Shown: in pieces, positions 1 to 5,920 of the stretch | How positions within the stretch are numbered: the first letter of the stretch is position 1 | Layout: each line of letters starts with the position of its first letter | DNA from: Candidatus Gastranaerophilales bacterium | Lineage (GTDB): Bacteria > Cyanobacteriota > Vampirovibrionia > Gastranaerophilales > Gastranaerophilaceae | Assembly: GCA_947624665.1 (NCBI GenBank) | Contig: CANQLK010000113.1 | Location: 1 to 6,082 of the forward strand | Length of the DNA stretch: 6,082 bases | Reading direction: 5' to 3' | Made by a program: the position numbers and the translations under genes | The notes under the pieces: generated by a model | Databases searched by the model: none | Told to the model about the DNA's origin: nothing | The model's input: only the letters and a program-made list of their open reading frames with translations

Positions 1-362
1 GTATGTGTTAAGAAGTCTTTATAATCCCAGTATGTGCCGAAATCACAATAATTTACAATAACTTCATCATTATCATCAATTAAATCTTTTATCTGATAAA
101 CGGCAAATACGGGGCCTTTTTTATGCGGAGGTATCTCAACTATCCTGCACTTCGGTGCAATCCTATTTAAAACCTCTCTTAAATTTGTTTCATTAAGATG
201 TTTTGTATTACATATAAATATAAAATCCTCTTCTCCCGGAAACAAATTAACAACGTGTTCTATAATCGGCTTACCGTCAACTTCAATTAACGGTTTCGGA
301 GTTGTATAACCCGCATCCAAAAATCTTTTCCCTATCCCTGTCATTGGTACAATTATTTTCAT
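1..362 (-). CDS. Sugar-phosphate nucleotidyltransferase, 5' part (runs off left edge)
   Basis: The first 120 codons are present; the 3' end lies outside the window. The N-terminus has the nucleotide-binding signature of the NTP_transferase (GlmU/RmlA-like Rossmann) superfamily: a Gly-rich GIGKRF loop at residues 9-14, then GYTTPKPLIEVDGKPIIEHV at 18-37 with the conserved Lys23. HKKGPVFAV (80-88) resembles the usual G-P/T-x-x-A-V segment, and NYCDF (104-108) supplies the probable metal-binding Asp107. Family members join a sugar or alditol phosphate to an NTP, releasing pyrophosphate, in the cytoplasm. The ATG is preceded by a good ribosome-binding site, AAGGGG at 372-367, which overlaps the aldolase stop codon; the gap between the genes is 9 bp. 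The context indicates a surface-glycan precursor pathway. Which NTP and which phosphate are used cannot be told. The related relaxed group includes capsular cytidylyltransferases, so CTP is possible but unproven. Confidence 0.88.
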   Translation of the reverse strand, partial: MKIIVPMTGIGKRFLDAGYTTPKPLIEVDGKPIIEHVVNLFPGEEDFIFICNTKHLNETNLREVLNRIAPKCRIVEIPPHKKGPVFAVYQIKDLIDDNDEVIVNYCDFGTYWDYKDFLTH

Positions 363-371
363 AGTTCCCCT

Positions 372-1409
372 TTATATGCTTTGTCTGTATTTTTCCGCTT
401 CCCAATTTGCTATATATCCGATTTCACTTTCGCTTAAATAGTTTATATCGGAATTATTATTCAAGTGTAACGACAAAAGATGAAATTTAAATACTTCTTC
501 TATCTCTTTTGCCTTTTTTGTATTATCTGCAATGAAAAACAAATTTCCCTTGTAGGTTAAAACCCTTGGTATATCAAAATATTTTGACTTATAGTCTTTT
601 ATATCATCAATACTGTTTAATTTTATTGCTTTATAACCGCAATAAACCATTTTATCAGGACAAAACGGAAGCGAATCATAATATTTCCCATCAATCATAT
701 TTTTAAGAGATATATCCTCCGAAAGATATGCTATTTTGTTACTAATACCGAGAGATTGAAGCATATTAAAAATTTCACTTGAAAGTTTGTATCTCTTAAT
801 ATCAATATTGAGATATTTTTCTGTTTTCAAAAGTACCTCTTCGGTTATGTTAATAACTTCACTAATATTATCCGAATGAACAATCAAGCCGTGATTTTGC
901 AGAAAAATTATCTTTGAACCGTTATATTTCATTTGTAACTCTTTTGCAAGTTCTAACCCCGGAGTTTTATAATCCGCTAAGGTAACATTATTACCGAATA
1001 TCGACTTTATAACTTCTTTCCAATCACTTCTGCACATAACGGAATTAACTGCTATAGGATGAGAATGTAATACATACTTGCCTAACATAGAATGCAAAAA
1101 AGTTTCTATACTCGGTCTGAATTGCTTTTTTAAATTTGTCCTGTTTACAAGTTCGGACGATAATTTATCCTTTTCACGCTTGTCTTTATCTCCGAAATCC
1201 GTATTTAAAATATTTAATACTTCATTATTTCTAACACACGCATATCCGTATTCTTCATTGACCTCCGAAAGATATACCCCCGAAGCTTTAACATACATAG
1301 TTCCGTCTTTAAGCTTCGCAGATGTATTTCCGCCCCCTGCCTGAACTATATCAAACCTTGAACCCGCATACTTTGATAAATATACAAAATTTTTTATTTC
1401 ATCAGGCAT
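372..1409 (-). CDS. Class II aldolase/adducin-family protein
   Basis: This 345-residue cytoplasmic protein has an N-terminal class II aldolase/adducin domain (about 1-205). Visible motifs are QAGGGNTSAK (23-32, phosphate-binding loop), KASG (41-44), PSIETFLH (99-106, with Glu102 as a possible catalytic acid) and the zinc ligands His115 and His117 in HSHP plus His173 in QNHGLIV. All expected metal ligands are therefore present. Known members cleave or form a C-C bond using dihydroxyacetone phosphate (fuculose-, rhamnulose-type) or act as epimerases or decarboxylases. The C-terminal part (about 206-345), ending near NWEAEKYRQ (335-343), is an extra region absent from compact ~215-residue aldolases. 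The ATG is well supported by GAGGAG at 1420-1415, five bases upstream. It overlaps the end of the HAD gene by 16 bp, suggesting coupled translation. A role in building or trimming an unusual sugar phosphate for the neighbouring nucleotidyltransferase is inferred, and the substrate is unknown. Confidence 0.9.
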   Translation of the reverse strand: MPDEIKNFVYLSKYAGSRFDIVQAGGGNTSAKLKDGTMYVKASGVYLSEVNEEYGYACVRNNEVLNILNTDFGDKDKREKDKLSSELVNRTNLKKQFRPSIETFLHSMLGKYVLHSHPIAVNSVMCRSDWKEVIKSIFGNNVTLADYKTPGLELAKELQMKYNGSKIIFLQNHGLIVHSDNISEVINITEEVLLKTEKYLNIDIKRYKLSSEIFNMLQSLGISNKIAYLSEDISLKNMIDGKYYDSLPFCPDKMVYCGYKAIKLNSIDDIKDYKSKYFDIPRVLTYKGNLFFIADNTKKAKEIEEVFKFHLLSLHLNNNSDINYLSESEIGYIANWEAEKYRQSI

Positions 1410-2080
1410 GTTATCTCCTCTTTTAATTTGTAATAATTGCTGAAACTATCTGCTTGTATATCAGCATTTGAATTGTTTTTATCATATAAAAGAGCCTTTA
1501 TTCCCGCAGCTTTAGCGCCAAGATAATCCCTCTCGTATGAATCACCTATCATTAATACCTCACAGGGTAATAAATTTAATTTTTGAAGTGCCAATTCAAA
1601 TATTTTTCGATTAGGTTTTTCAACTCCTGCCTCTTCACTTGTAACAATATTTCCGACATACAAATCCAATTTGGTCTTTTCTATTTTTCTGTATTGAATA
1701 TATGCGGTTAAATCTGTTACAAAACATACTCTGCTTCGGTCAAACAACTTTAGGAAATCCTCAACCCCGTCGTATAATTCCATATTATCCAAAAATGTAT
1801 TCCAATAGATATCATACAATTTCTTCGCATATAGATAATCGTTAATATTCAACAATTCCAATGTTTTTTGAAAATATAACAATCTGTTATGCGATGAAGC
1901 CGTAAATTCAAGATTTCTATGAACATAATCCCGTGCTTCTTTGTATGCTTTTTTAAATTTATCTATATTAACGAAAGATTTAACTGCATCTTCTGCAGCA
2001 TTGATTGCTAAAGAATGTGATTTCCCGTAATCATATAATGTATTATCTATGTCAATCAATATTCCTTTTATCATAATCAT
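1394..2080 (-). CDS. HAD-superfamily hydrolase (probable phosphatase)
   Basis: A 228-residue soluble protein with all four HAD motifs. Motif I is DIDNT (10-14), with nucleophile Asp10 and acid/base Asp12. Motif II is VTD with Thr122. Motif III is Lys155 in VEKPNRKIF. Motif IV is IGDSYERD (178-185), with metal-binding Asp180 and Asp185. The helical insertion between motifs I and II (about 17-100) is a C1 cap, as in the HAD-IA group of small-molecule phosphatases. The likely reaction is dephosphorylation of a sugar or alditol phosphate. The start overlaps the kinase gene by 29 bp. A second ATG two codons in (2074) is an equally possible start, because both fall inside the upstream gene and neither has a strong ribosome-binding site. 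The close overlaps on both sides argue for translational coupling within the glycan operon. The exact substrate, and whether this is a biosynthetic step or metabolite repair, cannot be decided. Confidence 0.9.
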   Translation of the reverse strand: MIMIKGILIDIDNTLYDYGKSHSLAINAAEDAVKSFVNIDKFKKAYKEARDYVHRNLEFTASSHNRLLYFQKTLELLNINDYLYAKKLYDIYWNTFLDNMELYDGVEDFLKLFDRSRVCFVTDLTAYIQYRKIEKTKLDLYVGNIVTSEEAGVEKPNRKIFELALQKLNLLPCEVLMIGDSYERDYLGAKAAGIKALLYDKNNSNADIQADSFSNYYKLKEEITCLMK

Positions 2081-3908
2081 CTTTCATTTTTTCGCTTATT
2101 AATCTTAATAATATAAATTGAATAAACCCTCTTAAACCTGCTGAAAATTCGGGGTTCTGAGATATAATTTCATCTATGTTTTCAATATGTTCTATAGCGA
2201 AATTAATCCATTCGATTTTAGATACGTCAGTTCTGATAATTATATACTGCGTTTTTAAATTTTCGGAATAATTCCACTCAACTTCCATATCGTTTTTCAA
2301 CAAATAATTAATTAAGTCATCAATATATATGCTTGAATCAAATTCTATTTTTAATCCCAAATTTTCAATATTGCAATTTTCGGATTTTTCGTCAAGCATA
2401 AAATAATTTATTATTAAATCGGCAAAATCTTTCTGCGGAGTAATATATTTTAATGCATCATTTGTACGTTTCGCAATAGAATTAAGCACTGTAGCTTTAT
2501 CATACCCTCTGCCCTTAACATCACGAACTATTTTCCAATTTTTTCTAAGATTTTCTTCCGGCGCTAAAAATATTTTTATATCAATAACTCTTCTCATTTT
2601 AGGAAGATAAAATGTATGCAGCCCAGACAGCACTATAAAAGATTTTGGCTTGACAGATACCGGTGCATTAAATTTCCCCGTGTCGTGATTATATTCTTTA
2701 TATAAAATAGGTTTAAAATTTTTCAAGGTTATAAGATTATTAACAAACTCATGCAAATAATTTGCCTTAGGATCGAGATGAGTATACTGTGACCATTTGG
2801 AATTACCTCTTTCCCACTTATGAGTGCAATCACCTTCAAGAAAGACGGTATTATCGCCAAGAATTCCGTTTATATCATTTAATAATGTGGTTTTTCCGCT
2901 TCCCGAATCACCTCCGATACCGATAATTATTGCTTTTTCTTTCTTATATATTGAATTACTCTTAACTCCAAACTTATAAATATAATAAATTATACCGGTT
3001 AAAAAGGCTTCCAGCAGCGTAAACAGAACATTTCTGAAAAAAGGAACCGACAATTTCAGATTGACAGGATGGGCAAACACCGATAAATCACCATAACTTC
3101 CATGATGAAGGAATACAAAATAAATTATATAAACCAAGTTAAAAAAGTAATACGAATATTTTACATATAACGAATTATCATTGGAATATCTTATTATAAA
3201 CAAGGTAAGAAACGGAACCAGCCATATATACCACGCAGGCGTAATCGGCGGTATAAATATAAGAAATACGGAAATAGTTAAAACACAATATGAATCCAAT
3301 AAGTCCGTATTTATCTTTTTATATGCCAAAAAGCGCATATATATAAGAGTTAAGACCAACAGAGGCATGTACACATAAATATTTTTCAGATGTACACTAA
3401 GTTCAAAGAGCAAATTCTGTTGAGGATTCATTAATACCAAATGTCTGTACGCTTCGGAAAATATATACGGCATTGAACTTAAAGCATATCCGGCCGTAAC
3501 AATTAAAAACGATAACAATGTTTTTCTTTTACCATAATTTTTTAGTAAAAATATAAGAATAATCGGGAATAGAAGTATTGCATTTGCTTTTGTACAACAC
3601 GCTATAGTAAAGACTATTGAAGCCTGATATATTTTAGCTTTTTTTATATAGTAAAAAGCCAAAAACAGAAATGCCACGGGAACCAAATCCAATTGTGAAT
3701 GCATAATCGCAGCATAAAAAATGACGGGCGACAAGAAATAATATATTAAAACTTCTTTTGGCTTATTTTTAAAAATTTTATACATTAAATAGCAGATTCC
3801 GCAATCGGCTATAATTGTTGGCAATTTAAACAATATATTTGATAAGAATACACTGTTTATATGAAACAGATTTATAATAAAAACGCCTAAGCTGTATATA
3901 TACAGCAT
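2052..3908 (-). CDS. GT-C-like membrane transferase core fused to PRK/uridine-kinase-like kinase (frame downstream of poly-G)
   Basis: This 618-codon frame holds most of a larger gene. Residues 1-310 are polytopic: several hydrophobic helices, with HSQLDLVPVAF (70-80) and PPITPAWYIWLVPFL (220-234), as in GT-C glycosyltransferases that use lipid-linked donors. Residues about 325-505 form a cytosolic P-loop kinase of the phosphoribulokinase/uridine kinase type: Walker A GDSGSGKT (333-340), GDCTHKWERG (359-368), THLDPKANYL (376-385), HDTGKF (408-413), SGLH (428-431) and RDVKGRG (462-468). Residues about 506-618 are an extension I do not recognise. The ATG at 3908 has no ribosome-binding site and lies mid-protein. 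The frame is open upstream of it back to the G tract and reads NNPWSWVYTNKLPIEFPYHP there, so the true start is at 4219 in another frame. With ten G, add 104 to these residue numbers (722 in total). It is either a phase-off contingency gene, a frameshifted gene or a read error. Transferase and kinase substrates are unknown. Confidence 0.85.
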   Translation of the reverse strand: MLYIYSLGVFIINLFHINSVFLSNILFKLPTIIADCGICYLMYKIFKNKPKEVLIYYFLSPVIFYAAIMHSQLDLVPVAFLFLAFYYIKKAKIYQASIVFTIACCTKANAILLFPIILIFLLKNYGKRKTLLSFLIVTAGYALSSMPYIFSEAYRHLVLMNPQQNLLFELSVHLKNIYVYMPLLVLTLIYMRFLAYKKINTDLLDSYCVLTISVFLIFIPPITPAWYIWLVPFLTLFIIRYSNDNSLYVKYSYYFFNLVYIIYFVFLHHGSYGDLSVFAHPVNLKLSVPFFRNVLFTLLEAFLTGIIYYIYKFGVKSNSIYKKEKAIIIGIGGDSGSGKTTLLNDINGILGDNTVFLEGDCTHKWERGNSKWSQYTHLDPKANYLHEFVNNLITLKNFKPILYKEYNHDTGKFNAPVSVKPKSFIVLSGLHTFYLPKMRRVIDIKIFLAPEENLRKNWKIVRDVKGRGYDKATVLNSIAKRTNDALKYITPQKDFADLIINYFMLDEKSENCNIENLGLKIEFDSSIYIDDLINYLLKNDMEVEWNYSENLKTQYIIIRTDVSKIEWINFAIEHIENIDEIISQNPEFSAGLRGFIQFILLRLISEKMKDDYDKRNID

Positions 3909-4219
3909 TATAGGATGATACGGAAACTCAATCGGTAATTTATTTGTATATACCCAACTCCAAGGGTTATTCCCCCCCCCACGAAATATTTTATAAAAGG
4001 ATAGAATAATTTATCCTGATATTCGGATGAAAAAATACCCAATGCAATTATTTTTATTAATAAAATAAACAAAGCGCATAAAAACAGCAAGCCTTTTGAT
4101 TTTTTAAAATATTTAATTATTTTATATAAAAAGGATTTTCTTAATGAAATAATATTACAACTTTTACCATTATCAGTATTTGAAAAACGGAAAAAAGGAC
4201 TCTGTGTATTATTTGACAT
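3908..4219 (-). CDS. N-terminal fragment of the GT-C-like transferase-kinase, truncated by the poly-G frameshift
   Basis: As sequenced this is 103 codons. The first 83 are the real beginning of the downstream membrane protein: a polar, basic cytoplasmic tail (1-42), one transmembrane helix (about 43-63, starting at GLLFLCALF), then SSEYQDKLFYPFIKYFVGGG (64-83). That segment looks like the first outside loop of GT-C enzymes, where an acidic residue is often catalytic; Glu66 and Asp69 are candidates. After the G run the last 20 residues are out-of-frame sequence ending at TAA (3910-3908). I chose ATG at 4219 because AGAGAG (4232-4227) stands seven bases upstream. A TTG two codons earlier (4225) is in frame but less well placed. 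The stop overlaps the ATG of the downstream frame as TAATG. If expressed in the nine-G state, the product is probably a non-functional membrane stub. Confidence 0.75.
   Translation of the reverse strand: MSNNTQSPFFRFSNTDNGKSCNIISLRKSFLYKIIKYFKKSKGLLFLCALFILLIKIIALGIFSSEYQDKLFYPFIKYFVGGGITLGVGYIQINYRLSFRIIL
3972..3980 (-). repeat. Homopolymeric G9 tract, probable phase-variation switch
   Basis: Nine C on the plus strand, read as nine G in the coding strand, between codons for Phe-Val and Asn-Asn-Pro-Trp. Nine G leads to a stop 20 codons later (TAA at 3910-3908). Eight G would give GAA-TAA, an immediate stop. Ten or seven G joins the upstream and downstream frames into one protein. A run of GGG codons is out of character for an AT-rich genome. 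This is the classic form of slipped-strand contingency loci in surface-glycan genes. A homopolymer read error is the main alternative. Confidence 0.85.
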
Positions 4220-4225
4220 TACCAA

Positions 4226-4362
4226 ACTCTCTATTTTAAAATTTACAACTATTTTAATATAAAAATAATTTTATATGCAATATTAAAGTACGGAACTTAT
4301 AAGGCGATTTTCGCAGAAAACAGCTGAACTGATAAAATTTAATATTTTGATAAAAATTTTAA
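4226..4362. other. Intergenic gap between amidase and glycan operon
   Basis: About 137 AT-rich bases. It contains the candidate promoter described separately, a weak 4-bp hairpin (GCGA/TCGC, 4303-4313) without a following T run, and two near-identical AT-rich words, AAATTTTTATCA and AAATTTTATCA (minus strand), just after the amidase stop. I see no convincing intrinsic terminator, so read-through from the amidase gene into the glycan operon is possible. Confidence 0.5.
4251..4280 (-). promoter_or_regulatory. Candidate sigma70-type promoter of the glycan operon
   Basis: On the minus strand TTGCAT (4280-4275), an 18-base spacer and TAAAAT (4256-4251) resemble -35 and -10 boxes. Transcription would begin near 4244, about 25 bases before the ATG at 4219, with AGAGAG (4232-4227) as ribosome-binding site. 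The region is very AT-rich, so chance matches are likely. Its position directly upstream of the first glycan gene is the main support. Confidence 0.35.
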
Positions 4363-5766
4363 TCATTGATTCAACATTAATATATATTTTTCAATACTGT
4401 TTTTTATCGACTTTGCTGCTTTTTTTTCAAATTCGGGATTTTTTAGAAGGATATATTCTTCGGGATTAATCATATAAGCAACTTCTATCAGAACGGAAAC
4501 AGGATTGGTAGAACGGTTTAGAGCGAAACTGGAGCATCTTACCCCGTTATTTTTTAAGTTTAAATCATTTACAAGCCCGTTTTGAATAATTTCGGCAAGG
4601 GGTTTGGCGTTCATATTATAATAATGAACTTCACACCCGTGATGTTCATAAGGGTTCGCACCGTTTGGAAGAGCATTACAATGAATACTTACGGAAATGA
4701 GAGTTTTATGTTTCTTTGCCATTTTGACTCTGTCATATAATCCGACCTTTTTATCAGAAGTTCTTGACATATATACTACAGCACCAGATTGAGCAAGTTC
4801 TTCCGCCAAATATTTTGAAATCGCAAGATTTATGTCTTTTTCCGCAACTCTTGTAGGCCCTACAGACCCTTTTTCTTCACCGCCATGCCCGGGGTCAACA
4901 AATACGGCAACTCCTTTTAAAATCGGCTTACCTTCGCTAATTACGGGACGTTTCGCAATTTTAAACACCAAAACATTGTCTTCATAATAGCATTCGTAAC
5001 CAAGAATCATTCCCGAAGGAGAAACAGTATATTTATGGTTTTGATTTTCAGGATTTTCACCTTGTTCGTTTTTTATACCGTACAACGTAAGTTCTACAGT
5101 ATTTGCCGTCTGTTTTGCCGTATACATTACGGGCGATGACAAACAAAATCGTATGTAATCATATTTTTCGTCCGAATCATGCCTGATTTCACGAATTTCC
5201 GACAGGGTTTTAAACTCCGTCATAACAGGTTCAACTATATTTGATTTATGAATCCAGAAAGCGGAATCTCCGTTTTCCGCTATCCTGTAATAATCACCTC
5301 TTTTTGCATTAAGGTATAAATTAACTCCGGAAGAAATTTCCCCGAGCCTTTTTGAACGTGATGATGAATTTTCTCTAAGTGTAGAATTATCATTAATTGT
5401 CTTTGTATAAGCTAGGAAAGTCTGCAATGAGGCAGGTGAAGATGTTTTTCCGCCCGAAGATACTGCAGGTTTAATCCTTTTTACGGTACGGATTTTCTCT
5501 TCGGATATACCGGCATGAACGGATTTTAGTTTTATTTGATTAGACCCCAAATTTAAAGGAACGACATGTACAAAAAAATTATCCTCCCATAATTTAACGG
5601 GATTACCGTTAATAAAGAAGGCAGAACCTTTATCCGTGTTTCCGATTAAAAAAACGGAAGGCGCATTAACAACAGCATTATCGGACGGATATACCACATC
5701 TATTACTGCTTCGGCAAAATCGGCACATAAAAATAAAGTTATAAATAAAATAAGTTTCTTAATCAT
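4363..5766 (-). CDS. Secreted N-acetylmuramoyl-L-alanine amidase (Amidase_3) with SH3-like and AMIN-like regions
   Basis: The 467-residue protein cleaves the bond between N-acetylmuramic acid and the peptide stem's L-alanine in peptidoglycan, outside the cytoplasmic membrane. It starts with a signal peptide (1-20, hydrophobic core 5-14, likely cut after AEA). A beta-rich segment (about 22-98) includes YPSDNAVVNAPSVFLIGNTD, which resembles bacterial Ig-like or copper-amine-oxidase-like N-domains. An SH3b-like wall-binding region follows (about 117-178), then an AMIN-like beta region (about 185-275). The catalytic domain (about 285-465) has zinc ligands His294 (DPGHGG), Glu309 (AEKDINL) and His362 (SIHCNA) and the catalytic Glu428 (LIEVAYM), so it appears active. 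The ATG directly precedes the signal peptide; no strong ribosome-binding site is visible. A run of eight A lies in codons 447-449. It is separated from the glycan operon by 137 bp and is probably a housekeeping cell-separation or wall-remodelling gene. I give no symbol because the amiA/B/C assignment is not supported. Confidence 0.93.
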   Translation of the reverse strand: MIKKLILFITLFLCADFAEAVIDVVYPSDNAVVNAPSVFLIGNTDKGSAFFINGNPVKLWEDNFFVHVVPLNLGSNQIKLKSVHAGISEEKIRTVKRIKPAVSSGGKTSSPASLQTFLAYTKTINDNSTLRENSSSRSKRLGEISSGVNLYLNAKRGDYYRIAENGDSAFWIHKSNIVEPVMTEFKTLSEIREIRHDSDEKYDYIRFCLSSPVMYTAKQTANTVELTLYGIKNEQGENPENQNHKYTVSPSGMILGYECYYEDNVLVFKIAKRPVISEGKPILKGVAVFVDPGHGGEEKGSVGPTRVAEKDINLAISKYLAEELAQSGAVVYMSRTSDKKVGLYDRVKMAKKHKTLISVSIHCNALPNGANPYEHHGCEVHYYNMNAKPLAEIIQNGLVNDLNLKNNGVRCSSFALNRSTNPVSVLIEVAYMINPEEYILLKNPEFEKKAAKSIKNSIEKYILMLNQ

Positions 5767-5870
5767 CTAGTACATATTATTGTATAATTCAATATTTTTC
5801 AAATTATTTTACAATATTATATAATTTTGCTTTATGGAAAATTTTGATTGTATAATGAGAAAAGATTGTC
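5767..5870. other. AT-rich intergenic promoter zone upstream of the amidase
   Basis: This stretch is almost pure A/T and holds no gene. On the minus strand a perfect TATAAT (5821-5816) stands about 50 bases before the amidase ATG and is a plausible -10 box, though no good -35 is at the right distance. A second, weaker TATACA-like word lies closer to the gene. On the plus strand there is a better promoter candidate, listed separately. The zone may therefore be a divergent promoter region. Confidence 0.4.
5827..5856 (+). promoter_or_regulatory. Candidate plus-strand promoter reading into the repeat block
   Basis: TTGCTT (5827-5832), an 18-base spacer and a perfect TATAAT (5851-5856) form a sigma70-like promoter. 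It would start transcription near 5863, just before the inverted and direct repeats. No protein gene follows on this strand: the ATG overlapping the -10 box opens only 11 codons before a TAA. If real, it would make a non-coding or long-leader transcript. Confidence 0.3.
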
Positions 5871-5873
5871 CGA

Positions 5874-5915
5874 GTAAATTTTTACGATAAGCCGAAGGTG
5901 TGAGTAAAAATTTGC
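5874..5915 (+). repeat. Inverted repeat, 12-bp stem, 18-base loop
   Basis: GTAAATTTTTAC (5874-5885) pairs with GTAAAAATTTGC (5904-5915). The single non-Watson-Crick position is a U-G pair if the plus strand is transcribed, but would be A-C from the minus strand, so a plus-strand RNA folds better. A 7-bp pair, TTGTCCG (5866-5872) with CGGACAA (5934-5940), could enclose it. There is no T run after it, so it does not look like an ordinary terminator. Confidence 0.6.
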
Positions 5916-5920
5916 AAGGA

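Noticed and set aside
1078..1344. 88-codon open frame on the plus strand
   Set aside because: It lies antisense inside the aldolase gene, whose motifs are intact, and shows no recognisable protein features.
3181..3378. 65-codon open frame on the plus strand
   Set aside because: It is antisense to the membrane part of the transferase gene, with no ribosome-binding site or known motif.
4303..4313. Rho-independent terminator after the amidase
   Set aside because: The stem is only 4 bp and no T run follows it.
4420..4427. Poly-A8 in the amidase as a second phase switch
   Set aside because: A-runs of this length are common in AT-rich genomes, and the reading frame is intact with normal C-terminal sequence after it.
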